Assembly: GCF_030247185.1 (NCBI RefSeq)
Contig: NC_080572.1
Span: 299,881,656 to 299,945,655, forward strand
Direction of reading: 5' to 3'
Length of the DNA stretch: 64,000 bases
Source: Malaya genurostris
Lineage: Eukaryota; Arthropoda; Insecta; Diptera; Culicidae
This document shows, piece after piece, positions 20,694 to 34,350 of this stretch. Every line of letters starts with the position of its first letter. Position 1 is the stretch's first letter. Position numbers and translations under genes: made by a program. The notes beneath the pieces were generated by a model. The model did no database searches. It saw only the letters and a program-made list of their open reading frames with translations, and was not told where the DNA came from.

Positions 20694-21930
20694 GATCGTG
20701 AATAACTATTGTTGCATCTAATGAATCAACATAATTCTTGCGACATGCCATCGGAAATATGATCATAATTTTATGATAAAATTTTCAGTTTCGTGACATA
20801 GTCTCAAATAATTTAAAATTAAACTTTTTTGAAATGTTTGGTATAAACGAGTATCAAAGAGGATAATTCATAAGGCGCGTTTGCCTTTCTCGTAATTTGA
20901 AAGCTCATAGCTCAGTGATCTGTGGAAGGATTTATATAATCTAACTACCAATAGAATCGAAATTTTTAAATTTAAACGTGTATAGCAAAAGCATGGAAAC
21001 ATTTCAATAGTACACTATTGAAAAACCTGTCTCATTTGACCCATGTCAACACCAGCCAATCAGAACGCGTTCTGAGGAAGAGAACAAAATATCTGCTGCT
21101 GTACAACAAATCGTCCGAGAAAAATGTTCCGAAAAGTGGTGAATATCGCAGTGAGTTCCTCAATTTGGTTCTTCTGAATGCTAGAAACGAATCCCTACAG
21201 CATATTGATAGTTTCTTTCAATAAATTATGCAAATCCGAAATGAAATAATCGACATTAAAATTCTGTATGCTGCTATTTTTATAGCCGTTAGGACCCCCC
21301 ATTAGTGAAAAAGATACAAACGAAATCACATAAAAGGAAATCTCTTAACAAAAATTACGATTACGTCACAGCTGCCAGTCATTAGCTTTGGGATAAAAAC
21401 AACGGAGAGCATTACACAATATCAGCCGTTCTAATGGCTCTAAAAGTTTTCTAAAGAACTATTAGGATTTGTTTTTCGCAAATCGAAGGTAATTATCCTC
21501 AGTGTAGTGCAAATCAAGAACAGTTTGGTTAGATTTGTGCACTTTTCGCTGTGTGAAACTCACAGTAATCGAGATCAAGTGAAGCTTTCTTTGTTTTTGC
21601 GAAAAATGTGAAAAAGGGGAATGCTTGCATAATTCATACAATTGATATTCGGAAGTGTTAAGGAACGTGTCAGTTGTTTTCGTATTCACGACATCCAGTT
21701 ATGTCTCTGACATTACCCACCCGCCTTTTTTATTCGGGTTTGTCCTGAGCGCTCAATTTTCATTTACAACTAATCCAAACAAAATATTTGACGCATTTGC
21801 TCAGTTCGTCGAGTTGAATCGATTGGTATTGGACACTCGGCACTCCGGACCTCGGGAAATTTTTCTAAAATTTGAGCGAGTTCTATACCTATTTTTTATA
21901 TTTATAGAAAAAGATAAAACCACAAATTGT
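20694..21930. repeat. Dispersed repeat fragments
   Basis: 20,870-21,320 contains a family whose 3' part (tagtttctttcaataaatta, atgcaaatccgaaatgaaa) recurs at 27,690-27,780. 21,740-21,910 is a TIR-family end (gctcagttcgtcgagttgaa). The small ORFs at 21,018-21,224 and 21,462-21,689 are not convincing. Confidence 0.5.
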
Positions 21931-22904
21931 TGAACGATGTCATGAAGTCATTTGATGTAAACACAAGTATTACCGTGAGCATTGTTTGCTCAGTTGCTTT
22001 ATATTACTCGACTCTCGCTGATGGATGATTTACGACAACTTGGCTAAATACTAATAGCGAATAGTTATTTGGCACGCCCGGAAGCAAAATAGCGTGGTGG
22101 CTAGGCGTGTGTGGGTGTTTCCGTACGCTTTCAAGACCCGAACTCCCACAGCCCCAGTTGGATGTGCAAAAATCATCTCTGGAAAGGTTTAGATGAGAGC
22201 TCGCATTTCGCAACGCATTTCGTCGTTTGATTGTATCCGACAGCAGAACGTGTCGGATTAGGCACGTCTCAATCTGGACAAGAAATCGTTTGCATAAAAT
22301 ATATGACAGCGACAGATGACTGTTTTGTAGTTTATACCGACCGACCGGGAGAAATGGTTGCACACTTTCGCACTCCTTACTCATAATCATCATCATCATC
22401 AGCAGCAGCAGTGAGTTTTGATATCTGTTTTTTTTATTTTCAAATGGACGATTTTTTTTCTGTTGTTGGTATTCGGATCGCGTATGAATATTCATGGAGT
22501 GCGCCTCCACCACCACACCACCAACGTCAGTAACGACGATGCGATGATCGAAATGGTTAGGCGACTCTAAATTAGGTATACGATCGAGCGAGCATGACTA
22601 TGTACACGTTACTCCATGTCCGGATTGAATGTCGTTCAATTGAAACGTCTGATTTGTGACCTCGAACTTACTGGGGGGCACCTCGCTCGCCATCGGTTGC
22701 GCCATATGTGGAGAAATGAAATCTTAATTGTTGATAGTTGAGTTAAGCAAAAAAAAAACGGTTGCTTAAAACCCAATAAATCACACGTGAAAGGAGTCGA
22801 TTTCACTTAAAACTTTTACAACGTAGACGCTTCAAATTTGGGTTGTAACTTTCGTACTATTCAAAGCGAGCCTTACATACTTTGAAACTTTAACTTTTTA
22901 TCAC
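21931..22904. other. Single-copy GC-richer interval
   Basis: No repeat family is seen. A 170-codon minus-strand ORF (22,004-22,516) is open, but it contains a Met/Leu run from a trinucleotide repeat and no domain. Without splice or codon support I leave it uncalled. The base composition would suit a promoter or UTR of a host gene. Confidence 0.3.
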
Positions 22905-23000
22905 ATTCCTTTCGAATCATCAGTGCATAGCAGTCCGTATCGAACTACTTTTGCAACTTAGTAGTTCATTTTGAACTGCTAACCAAATGTAGGGTAAACC
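22905..23000 (-). other. Degenerate hammerhead relic, copy E
   Basis: The minus strand retains a stem I hairpin (gcagttcaaaatgaac near 22,978 and gactgctatgca near 22,925) followed by CTGATGA (22,917-22,923) and GAAA. Stem II is lost (ctgatga-ttc-gaaa) and the cleavage side reads catttgg instead of a tttacgtc motif. It is not functional, but clearly the same family. Confidence 0.6.
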
Positions 23001-25028
23001 CTATTTATAGCCATGTTCAGATCGAATGTGGCCAATTATCAAGCGCATCCCGTATAATTCTAGTGTGATAGAAAACATACATTGCGGCCATTATATCATA
23101 AATTTTTATCGATTCATTCATGCCCGTCTGAAGAGATATTGCACTACGCATCGTCCTGTCGATGTGAATGAGAATTTATAACAATCTATGCACATCCCAC
23201 CACGATGCACACAATGACCGAAAGCTGACTATATAATAATAAAAAAAATAACATTAGACTCCCGGTTGGTGTCGGGGAAGGTGTGTGTGTTGTTGTTTGC
23301 CTTTCTGGTGCCATTTATGGACGATGACTGTTGATTGTGCAGTGAATGAGACACAAATCGTCACATCAATTGTGGCGACGGAATATCATTCACGGTTCTG
23401 TATTGGATAGATCCAGTACAGTTTTTTCGCTGTGATTTTCCATCGAGGACTTTTCTACATTGAATGAAAGATTGGCTAACGGAAAATCGCTCGATGATCG
23501 ACCCTTGCGCAAGTAACGACAATGGAAGCGTAAACCAAGAAGCATATGGCACTCAGTTTGCAGCAGTCAGTTCGGCAAATGTTTCTTTCAATCACTACCA
23601 GTTCAAATTTAATTTTCCGCCCATTAGCAGTACACTTCAACTTTTCGCACATATTTAAAGTCTCATTTCTCGCGGCAACAGTGCATTAGCATATTGCGGT
23701 CACGATGACGGCCCTTCGGTGCATCTTTGAGTGCCGTTCTACAGCCATCCGCGTGCCAGAGCTCATCGGATGTAAACATACCGTTTAATGAGCTGCAGTG
23801 TAGTGTAGCACATCAAGTGGCATGCATAATTGATGCCACGCAGTCAACTCAGCTGGCTCACAGTGTTTCAAAATAGCTAATTTTACGATTAAAATTCAAT
23901 AACTCAAACGAACTTCAAACTACGGGCAAAAAGTCGGAAGCTTCAACGATGCAAGATTCATACTTGCTTCGTAGCGTTTTAATAAACGAATCGTGTATTG
24001 AACGTTTCTAAAACTAGAAAATTCACCAGTTCTAGATGCTTTTTGGACTTTTGGGTGCTTGAAAAAGCATGTTTAAGGTCTGAGGCTTTTTTTTCTGAAG
24101 GAACAATTGCATAGCTGAAAACGCCGTCTTTCAACTTGTGCATTGAATATCTCGTCTTCAATTTTTTTTATATAATTTATTTTACCCCAGCTGTAACCAT
24201 TTTGGGTATGCATCAAAAATCTAACCTGACAATGTCTAGATAATTTAATTTAGATGCGATTAGTGCATAAACACATAGATGTTGTCGCGATAAATATGAA
24301 GTGAATGTTATTTTTGTGAAGGTAAGTAGATTTCTATCGCGCACCATTTTTTCTGCTCCAGTTTCCTGGTAACGTAACAAAAAATGAGAGAGAAATAAAA
24401 TCGGCCCAGAAAGACTGCCAAACAAGCGGTAGCTTTATTGGATTTTATGTGGTGTAGTCAAACTTGTAACCGAAAATATCAAAACTTTCTTGGCCCATCG
24501 AGAGTCATTTTGCACATATGCGAGAGAGCATGGAGAGAAATGTAATACGCAGAGCGAGGCACTTGGTTATACGCGACCTACTGGCCTCAGCCCTTAATAT
24601 GCAACAAGTGTATTGTTTTTGGAAATACTTGTAGTATCAACCATGCTGTTAAACTGTTTGTTTCAAGCCTAGTTTCAAACCTTGGTTCAATGGTGTCGAA
24701 CTGAAACTCGAGTCAGTTTCAAACCTGGTTTTTAAATCAGGTTTGCTCAAACCCCCTGTTGCTAAGTGCGAACCCACCACAATTTTGTGAAAAGTGTTTG
24801 TTTGATGAAACTACTCTGGGTCAGTTTCAGTTTTATCAAGCGAAAACGACATTAGATTTTAATCAAAAGTTCTAGACATGCAGACTTTGTAGCAAAAAGT
24901 CACTCTGATCTAGACCAGTGATTCCCGAAGTGGTCACTCGTGCCCACCAGTGGGTACTAGATCATTTTTAGTGGTCAGTAAACTCTGAATTGTCGATGAG
25001 CAATGAGTCAGAAATAGTAGACCTCGCT
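23001..25028. other. Largely single-copy interval
   Basis: 23,340-23,850 is GC-richer and holds a 64-codon ORF (23,464-23,658; MKDWLTENRSMIDPCASN) of natural-looking composition but no identifiable domain or splice site. 24,640-24,760 has short repeats of gtttcaaacctggttt type. No gene is supported. Confidence 0.3.
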
Positions 25029-25215
25029 ACTAACGGAACAGGGTCATTTCGCAGAAAGGGTCATTTCGCCGAATTCTTTATTAGACTTAATATCGTGATT
25101 GAAATTGATTGAAAAAAGACAAAAAAATGATTATGTTTACTCCCGTTTTGTTGACTTACAATCGTACTTCTGAAATGGTCCAGAAAGTTCATGATCCTCA
25201 GAATGGAATTTCCAA
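25029..25215. mobile_element. Foldback-type element, left half
   Basis: Begins with two copies of a 15-bp repeat in reverse orientation (gggtcatttcgccgaa) and continues with the family interior (cccgttttgttgacttacaa, cttctgaaatggtccagaa). It stops at a mariner fragment at about 25,216. Complete relatives lie at 53,888-54,500 and 57,790-58,284. Confidence 0.7.
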
Positions 25216-25680
25216 AACAAACTTGTTGAAACTGTGAGTGAAATGACAAAAATTATAATGAAAGATCGTAAAGTGAAGCTCCGTGAGATTGCTGAGATGA
25301 CACAGATATCATATGGAAGTGTATTTACTATCCTTCATGAAAAATTGAGCATGAAAAAGGTTTTTTCCAAGTGGGTGCCACGATTGCTTTCGATGGAACA
25401 AAATGCAACCTGCCACAAGTCGATGAAAACAATGGCGAAATTGAACGAATTGGGCTTTGATCTGCTTCCCACCCCCCATACTCGCAGGTTTAGCCCCCAG
25501 TGACTACTGGCTCTTTGCTGATCTTAAAAAAATGCTCCAGGGAAAAAGATTTGGCTCAAATGAGGAGGTCATCGTTAAAACTGAAGCTTATTTTGAAGCG
25601 AAAGATAATTTTTTTCATAAACATGGTATTGAAAAATTGGAAAAACCATTGTATCACCCTAAAAGGTGATTATGTTGATG
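25216..25680 (+). pseudogene. Mariner transposase, internally deleted
   Basis: Reads SEMTKIIMKDRKVKLREIAE (second helix-turn-helix), then KWVPRLLSMEQ. It jumps directly to NATCHKSMKTMAKLNELGF just past the second catalytic aspartate. After a frameshift at about 25,475 come GLAPSDYWLFADLKKMLQGK and the normal tail EEVIVKTEAYFEAKDNFF. About one hundred residues containing the first two aspartates are missing. A deletion at nearly the same place occurs in the 63-kb copy. No activity is expected. Confidence 0.8.
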
Positions 25681-25814
25681 AATAAAAAAAAATTTTGCAA
25701 AAAAAATGTTGTTTCCATTGTTAGTCTCGGGACTTATTGATCCATGTGTTATACAGATTAATCTGTAATTTATTTATTCTGAAAAATACAGATTTGAATG
25801 TTAAAAACGTGCTT

Positions 25815-27451
25815 AATCCACCTATCAGTGAGATGATACCTTTTTTTTTATCAATCCACATGTGTTTTTTTCATGAATATTCTTCGGTTTCATAATATTA
25901 TTTTAATGACCGTCGTTTTAAGCTGCAATTTGACATTTTAATCACTCATTACTCTATCTAAAAAGGTTACAATCGATTAAACTTTTCATGATATGTCGAA
26001 GTGAGTTCCACTTTAGAATTTACGGTAATTTAAGGTACTTCCAGAGCCGGTATTCAGGAACCAGCATAAACCAAACCGATTCGTATGGCCATATGACGAA
26101 TAAATTGCAATAGTTTTGAGTCCAACTTTCAAGCTTTTCGGGATTATCATCTTCTATATCGGTTTGAATTTTAAAAATTCATCCTCCTGTAATTCCAGAG
26201 TCGGAAGTCAGCATTGAATAAAATTAATTAATTTTGTGTGGGACTATAAGTTTATTTTAATTTGAATTTTTTTCTGAAATTCGATTTGGCTTTATTTGAG
26301 AAAACGATTGAGCTTTGAGAAACGATTCGATACTGGAGCCGGAATTCGAAAATCGGTGTAGCCGAAGTCAGACAAATTCACCTGATTAGTTTACATTTGT
26401 TTCAATATGTTTAAAAATCAGTATAGACATCTTTGAGAAATCGTAGTACGAGTTAAATTGTTGGGTGCCTTCCGAATCGAAAACTGAATACCACTAAAAC
26501 TGGAATAAGTTTATTTGGTTGTCGACTATTCAAATCAGCAAATCTTAGATGATTCTTACATATCATTTGAATCTTAGATCGGTTCAGCCATCTACGAGGA
26601 AAATAAGTTACACAATTTTAATTTCGTTTCACATATCATCCTGAAGTTCCGGAACCAGAAGTCGGATCCAAACATAATTCAGGAACCTTGTTTAGAAGCA
26701 TACGACTTCTCATATGAATCTGAGTTTGTAGAAAACGGTTTAACCATCTCCGATAAAATTGAGTGAAATTATTTGTCACACACGCATTTGCTGATCTCGG
26801 CGAACTGATTCAAATGGTATATGGGTGTTTTGTTCTTCCAGCATTTATTGCTGTATGCAGTTTAAATCAATATAATTATGAAATTGTTCAGAATTCGGAA
26901 GTACTGCCCTCTTTCCAATATGTCATATTCGAACGATTATGTTGCCAAAAACGAACCGTGCTAAAATTGGTCCGAGGCAAAATGTCATGAAAAATAATGC
27001 TGTTCACAGTCTTTTTGGTACTTAGAAACTATTGTATGTAACAGTATAAAAAATCGTGTTTTACGTTGCTCCCAAGCCTTTCTTTGCCATCAAGCGCTCA
27101 GAACTTCTACAGCTGGAATATGGGGGAAAAGTCGTTTACACAAAAAATTCGATATCTCCGTTAAAAATGGACGGATTTTAACAATCTATGGCTTGTTGGA
27201 TAGCTATTACCGTGCGGAATCTAAGTCTGAAAACATATTCTGTTTTCAAGCTCAATTGTGACAGATACTGTCAAAAAACTGAAAATTTTGACATAAAACT
27301 TCGTATAACTCAAAAAGTAAACATCCGATCTCAAAACCATTCAACAGCGTTCTGGGTGACGGGGAGATCTTCCATTTGCGACTAGTTTGATCAAAATCGG
27401 TTCAGTCATCTCTGAGATCTCGACCTCTTAGTTGACACACATACAGACACA

Positions 27452-27513
<62 letters not shown>

Positions 27514-27615
27514 TTTGCTCAGTTCGTCGAGCTGAATCGATTGGTATATGTCATTCGGCCCTCCGGGCCTCGGAAAAATTTTCTAAAGTTTGAGCGAATT
27601 CTATACCTATTTTTT
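25815..27615. repeat. Large TIR element of ~180-bp units
   Basis: Left end ttaatccacctatcagtga, then units with 'ccggaaccagaagtcggatc' and 'gtagaaaacggtttaaccat', an (AC)n tract, and the end gctcagttcgtcgagctgaa followed by tttatatatatata. Same architecture as 6172-7738. ORFs here, such as 26,763-26,990, are accidental. Confidence 0.65.
27434..27508. repeat. (AC)n microsatellite
   Basis: About 75 bp of nearly pure AC dinucleotide, at the place where the repeat family normally carries a short AC tract; it has expanded here. Confidence 0.95.
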
Positions 27616-29262
27616 ATATATATATATATCGTATATCGTAGAGTATTACACGATTTGGCCCTTCTGAATGACAGAAATTAATTCCGTACAACAATTTGAT
27701 AGTTTCTTTCAATGAATTATGCAAATCCGAAATGAAACAATCGAAATAAAAATTGTGTATGTTGCTATTTTTTTACTCTCATTTGTTCCGCATTATTTAA
27801 TTGTGTGGTAGAAAACATTTGTCACCAATAAATCAATTTTTAGTATAAATGCACCGATACAATTCTGAAAGCGAACCAGTAAAAGTTGCACCATAAACTA
27901 ATACGAACGATTCGTATTTACGTCCTCCTGTTATGTCTGTGACATCACTCACTTACCCAGAAAAAAAACCGATTTTAAAAATATAAAGTCGATTTGCAAA
28001 AACAAACATTTTTTATTTGGATGTAATTTCGTTACAAGACAGGTGATTATGTTTCCTACCTACAGCACAAAATTCAAATTGGGAACTTTTGAAGTTTTTA
28101 TGCGCATGTTATTTATATTTTCAAAAATATCACTAGAAGATCCTTTCCAGATATTTTTTTTTCAAAATTGAGTAAAATAAGAAAGTTTCTTTGGGTATGA
28201 ACTCACACAACCTTTTCAATTTGTAAACAGTTGTGTCAAGTTAATAAGATTTTTTTTTATTTTGCACCAATTCTCACTAGTCAATTTTTCAAGTGAATGC
28301 ATAAACTATTTATATAAGAAAGGCAAGACTTTTATAGAAAAGAATCGTTATCATGTTTGTGTGATAGTACTAACAAATAGGTACAAATTGAATAAAAGCT
28401 TTACAAATAATTAGGCTGAAAAATATACTAAACAAAGCACGCTGCGAACGGATCAAAGCCGGAGACGTTTTCTTCATCCGTACCAGCGCGTACCGACGCG
28501 TACCGGGTTTGCATCGTCATTTTGTATGACGGTTTTAATGTTTTGACACTTATCGCCCTATAATTTCGGAACCGGAAGTCGAATCTGTATGAAATTGCAC
28601 ACTATCTTTTAAGATAATGAAAGCATTAATTGGAATCATGATTTGTGCAAATCGGTATAACCGTTGCTGAGAAATCGGAGTGAGCTCCGTTTTTGGAGTA
28701 TTTCTTCAATATTATCGGTGCTTTCGGAACTGGAAACCGGGAACTAGTAATCCCAAAGTAGGTTTATATATCCTCCAACTAACAAGATCTGTCAACTAGA
28801 TGAATTTACCAGTAAGTTTTATAAAAATTTGCACCTCGTTTCCCCATCACTTATGAAAAAATACTTTTGAAATTGAAAATTGTTCACTCATCGCGGTGTT
28901 AAAGCGGAAACGGAAGTCGAATCCGGACTTTTTATAGAATTTTAAGAACTTTTATTTGTTTCTTAGTTTGTGAAAATCGGTTAAGATATTTCCGAGAAAA
29001 TAGAGTGCGCATTTTTTCATAAGTTTGCACATATTTTCTTGTAATTCCAGAACCAGAAGTCGGATCTAAATGATATTCCAGAACTTTGTACCTTTCACTA
29101 TCTAAGTTTGTGAAAATCGGTTATGTCATGACCAAGAGAAGTGAGTGACAATATTTGTCACACACAGACATTTTCTCAGTTCGTCTAACTGAGTCGAATA
29201 GTAGTCACACATACGGCCCTCCGGACTTCGATTCAAAAGTCGGTATTCACATTGATTTCATA
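27616..29262. repeat. Further repeat-family units
   Basis: 27,690-27,780 duplicates the 3' part of the 21.2-kb repeat. 28,430-29,250 has four more units of about 180 bp in the same orientation, ending cagacattttctcagttcg. No coding sequence. Confidence 0.6.
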
Positions 29263-32200
29263 CTCTTTATATATGAGCAAGGCAAAAAGATTCATGAAAA
29301 GAAGATGAAATTCTTGCGATTTGTGATTTTTCTTGAAATAATTCAATTATTATTCAAAAAGCTGCTCAAGGAAATCATTGGAATACTATAATTCGCAAGC
29401 AACACTACATTTATTTGGAGTTTACTATAAGAAAGACAATGAACTGGCAAATGTTAGCTTTATCATCATATCAGAAGTAATGACTCACGATACAATTGCA
29501 GTTTAGTTATTCATCTAATGATAGTTTTTATGAAACAATTGACAAACTTTTCTAAAATTCATTTTATGATTGATGAAGCAGCAGCACTATGAAAAAATAA
29601 AAAAAAAACTTTACAAGCCTGTGTAGATTCGAGACAAAGTATGAATTAAGCGCAGTATGGCATTTTTTGGCAACATCCCATGTAAAAGGTCTCTGTGATG
29701 CTATTCGTGGTCTTCTCAAGCGAATTTCAAAAAGAGCCAGTCTTGCTCGCGACTGTGGAAATACTGTAACAACCCCGCCGAGAGTTATATAACTGGGTAG
29801 TTGAACAAACTGATAAAAATATTACGAAATTAAATTTCTGCTACATCTCCACTGAACAGTTTGTTCGAAGAACTGTATAATAACGTCAAAATAATATCTG
29901 TCACTCAGAAATTCAACAGTTTTGTGACTACTCCTGGTGGCAAAGTTTAGGCGAAAAGGTATTCTAATTAAGAAGATGAACCAAAAATATTTTCCTAGTA
30001 TAAAAAAAATTAAAAATAGCATGTATGAAGATAGCTTTAAGACAATCGAATGTGTGCACACACTGACGATCACTCTACTGCAGTAAACTTCACATTCTAA
30101 CATACAACCTTCGCTGTCGCACCGAATGGGCACCATCCCGTTCCTCATTCGTTGCTCTTTCTACCGAAGCTCAGTTTAACCACAAATGAATTTCCAGACA
30201 TGACAGTCACGATCTTTTTTTGGCGCACATCTACGGTCCTCCATGAAACTGGCACCAATGGTGATACATTGGTTGCACTGCTGAGTTCCCATCATACATT
30301 CATAAAGCAAATGTCAAACCGTGAGAACCATTTCGATTTGGTAGCTTATATGTATATATTAAGATTTTATGGCACACTTTGGTTAAAATGATATCAATGC
30401 AATTAATCTCGCGCTCCACCAAGCGGTGAGTGCGGTCATTTCAGAAGATACCGGGAACGAACCATATTTTTTAAAAATATTTATAAGCACGTACATGTCT
30501 TTATTATTTATCTTTGGTTTAACCACCGTCAGTTCATATCTTGAGGCAATAAAATATCTCTTACAATTGACTGAGAGAGAGGACTTCAAGTGAGGTTCAT
30601 GTAAACATTCGAAATGGTTCAAGATCATGGATGAAAGGTAAACCAGTAATGATAACTGAAATCAATCAGTTTTCATTCTTAATATTTGGAAACACATCTC
30701 AATACATTTTAAACAGACGAAATTATTGATTTTAACTTGCTGGTGATAATTCAAAACTCAAATGAGAAATACCATCCTCTATTTATCATTATGGTCGGAA
30801 AGAGTTTTGGTTTATCGAGTTGATGTTTAAGCCTATTCATTCGCACTTGCTCACTACACACAGGAAAGACAATGAAACAGGTACACTATCTGGCGCTACA
30901 AACTGAGCAACGGCCATAAATTTGTGTTTTGTTGTTGTGACAAAGTTCTCATTTACGTTTTAGCAAAATCTGAGAAGGCGCTGCGCGAAACTCGTCATAT
31001 TATTGTTCTTTGCTGCTGTAGTCCCAACCGTAAGCAGTTTATGTCTGTATCGAACGAAGACACGGAAGCGAATTGAAACACAAATTCAAGGGAGTGATTA
31101 ATAATTCCTAATATCTCTACACGACATTAAAAAGTGAAATTAGTAAAAGTTGTTTGTTTTCTTAGCTCTTTGCAGAGTAAACTTCTTATGAAGTTTCAAC
31201 CTTTTTTGGCGTAATTGAGTTTTGGTCGTGAAAGTCGTGCTTCTAGAACACTGTGCAGCTCAGTCCCAGCCGGTGAATCATTCGCGGAATCAATCCGCAC
31301 CCGTTTTGGAGCATAGTGCTGTTGCTGTTTGACGCGGAGCAAATTCCGTTAACTTGGCAACGAATCAGCCAGTGAGAAACGGGTTCGCTGTGCTCAGCTG
31401 ATCGTAGAGACCTATTCGTCAGGAAATTATAAAAAAAACTGTTCTTTATCAGTCGGTGTTTGGTTGGTTTTTTTCATCGCAAAATTGTCCATGTTCTCGG
31501 CATTAACCACATGCATATCATCAGTATCAGCTGGACGGAGCCATGCTGGGATAATGCACCACGATAGACTAAGGTTGGCTGCGCTCAATATTCACTGACT
31601 GAAACTTGTTCAGCAGATCCAGTGAATTCACAAGGCGCAATGCTCTCTGTTCCGAGCGAGTGAACTCTATTAGTTTAGTCCGTGATAGAAGTACATGTTT
31701 AACCATTTTTTTGCTACTCGATCTGGTGCGGTCTCCCGTTCTTTCTCATTTCGGGTGCACAGAGTAAGTGCTTGCCTTTATGTGGGCTTCAGATGCTTTA
31801 TAAAAGCCATGTGCCCGCCCATCATCGTGAATGTTTAATTGACCTCAACACACCAAAGTTTGGTTAGAGCAAAATTTACACTACTTCCGGAAGATTACTC
31901 GCACCTATGACTTAACGTTGACATCACGTCCCACATCGAATGGTTTCTGCTGATTCCGAATCATATAACCGAAAGAAGTGTCGGATGAACGACAAACCAG
32001 GTGACTAAAGCCCGCTAAAATATATGTCAACAACAAAGGATTACAGTTTTTGAAATGCACCGTCCAGGTCGTTCTGTTCTGAATGTAGGCGAAGTTTATT
32101 TTTTACTTCAACTGATCGTAGATTTGCTTGGTACGACTTACTGCGTTATTATGAGAAACTTTTCAAATTTCGAAATTCGAAACAATTTACATTGCATGTT

Positions 32201-33274
32201 TGATAAAGCCATGATAAATATTGATTTTAAAGCTAAAAAACAACATTCAGTTTATAAAGAATTGACGTTGTCATACTCGACACAGTGCACATTGTTAATT
32301 TCAGTAGCTGCTTTCTCTTTACACAGGGTTAGGAATTGTTTGTAATATTAGATTTGTTCAAGCAATTTTTCGTAGTCTCTTGTACCTGAACAAGATTTGA
32401 AAAAATAACGGTTGAATTTGGTCACGAGCTCTAAACACAAATTTTAAGGAGTGACTAATTGTTTTACGAAAACAATCACCATGGAATAATTGTTGAGCTA
32501 CATCCGCATTAAAGAGAAGCTATGAAGTTCTTTAGAATATCGAAGAGACTTACAGGAAGAGGATGGACTTTCATGCTCCTTGTTTGTGTTATTTATCTTG
32601 TCAATTAGTCTAAATGCACAGTATCTTTCAGTGTATGTAAGTCTTTTTTTCAAGAGATTTTCTATGCAATTCTTCAAAGCTTTGCGTTTTTTATGCGAAT
32701 TTTTAAAGTTTTTTTCATGCAGTGTATATCCCCTGCATGAAAAAGACTTGAGTGTAGCTCAGACTATGGCCATCAGACACCAGCTATTCGAAGTTTCAAT
32801 ACTTCCTAAATGGCTACTCGAGTAGCAAAAAGGAAACAAAAATTAGTGAATCCAACTTCTGTAAGAGCTAGTGTTTAAAAGTGCGAATTTAACCGATTGG
32901 TGCGATTTACAGGTTTTACTGACTACATTGATACTGCGACGAATAGCTTTTAGATTAGACTGGAGACAAGCAGTATAACCGGATCGGTTATTAAAACTAT
33001 GAATATCTTTATGATGTAACAACCATTCACAACAAATATTAGTATAGATGCTGTTATTATGACCGATGATTCAGTGTAATTAACCGAACGCAGTCTGAGT
33101 CAGAATAAAAAAAAATATTGTACTAAGTAAACTTGCAACTAGTGATTAATTCTTATGCTTACATCCCGATGAAAGATAAAAAACGATTAATCGATGATTG
33201 TTGCTATCTGAAAATATTGTTTGCGATATGAAGCCTGCCCTAGGTATAGAAACTAGTTTGGCAGATGAACTAAT
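29263..33274. other. Four kb of apparently single-copy DNA
   Basis: No transposon ends or repeated units are recognised. 31,426-31,456 combines TATAAAA (31,428-31,434) with ttatcagtcgg (an arthropod initiator-like TCAGT), but they are only 23 bp apart. 31,200-31,860 is GC-richer, and a 28-codon ORF at 32,522 encodes a basic tail plus one hydrophobic segment. These hint at host-gene 5' regions; none is strong enough to call. Confidence 0.3.
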
Positions 33275-33440
33275 AGAGTGCAGGTCTTACAATCCACTTA
33301 TCGTTTGTTCGAGCTCCATCCTGGAAGGACTCGTAGATCGTAGCACGAGCCATGCAATGGTTTTCTTACACTAGAAATCAGCTGCAAAATCTGTTTAATT
33401 AGAATGGTTCAATTTTACAAAAGGTATGTAGTAGAGCAAT
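33275..33440 (+). mobile_element. SINE relic (family of 36.0 and 45.5 kb)
   Basis: Shares 'caggtcttacaatccactta', gttcgagctcc (B-box-like) and the body 'ctagaaatcagctgcaaaat'. The tRNA-like head is degenerate. Confidence 0.6.
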
Positions 33441-33589
33441 TCCAGAAATGATCCTCAGACTTGACATATTCCGATTCAGGCGAAACTCTGCACACGTGTT
33501 CAGTATGACAAAATATTTGTTTTGCACGGAGGGAACCAATTCAACTCAAAACTGATTCTTAAAAAGGGCGTATGTATTTTTTCCAGCAT

Positions 33590-34350
33590 TTTTTTTTAAA
33601 TCGTGGCAACTCGGAAACTGTAAATTGTACAAAAATGGTGTCCAGGAAGAAGTTATAGGAAATCGATTGGGCATTCTTAAAAAATATCAACAGCAAAAAA
33701 TTCGAACACTTTTTCAAGAATTAGAAGTCGAATATTTATTCAAGAATTAAAATCAAACACGCCTTTTTAATATTTATATATAAAATTTTTTTTTAAACCT
33801 TTACTTAAAACCCACATTTTGGTGCAAATTGGGTTAGTGTGAATTAAAAAATGTCTATTGTGGTTCATTGATTTCACTCGCTCGGTGCCAGTGTTTTGCC
33901 TTGGAAGGCAATCAATGAAACGGTTTTGTAAAGTTTGATTTGCACACTTGCTGCTCGGAATGGAAAACGGGTGCAAAATAGTTACCTGCGAATTGCCCCG
34001 AAATTGCGGTACAAATCAATGAAACTGTGCACATGTTTTGATTGCTCGACTGCAACAAAAGTGCACGAATCGGGCAAAACACTCCACTAGTGTTTTCAAT
34101 AAAAATCGACATAAATATCTTAAAAAACGGCTGCTTCTAGGAGAATCATTGTTATGGGTAAGTTTGTTTCTTTTAATCTGTAGAATTATATTCTAGTGTC
34201 AAGGTGGCTATTTTTTTGGTTTTCTGATTTTTGAAAAAGTACAGTGTATATCTTTTTAAGAATGCTCGATCGATTTCCAACAACTTCTTCTTTGTAGCAA
34301 ATTTTTTACAATTTATAGTTTCCGAGTTAACACGATTCTAAGGAAGTTTT
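33590..34350. mobile_element. TIR element with ~100-bp arms, copy 1
   Basis: 33,590-33,690 and 34,244-34,345 are inverted copies; the right arm reads tttaagaatgctcgatcgat and ends in tttccgagttaacacgatt. A second copy is at 36,430-37,465, and a right-arm fragment lies at 35,850-35,970. Non-coding interior. Confidence 0.7.

Noticed and set aside
22004..22516. 170-codon minus-strand ORF
   Set aside because: Contains a Met/Leu run from a trinucleotide repeat, no domain, and no conserved-looking codon pattern. Length alone is not enough.
31426..31456. Core promoter with TATAAAA and TCAGT
   Set aside because: Only 23 bp separate the two elements instead of about 30, and no coding exon follows within reach.
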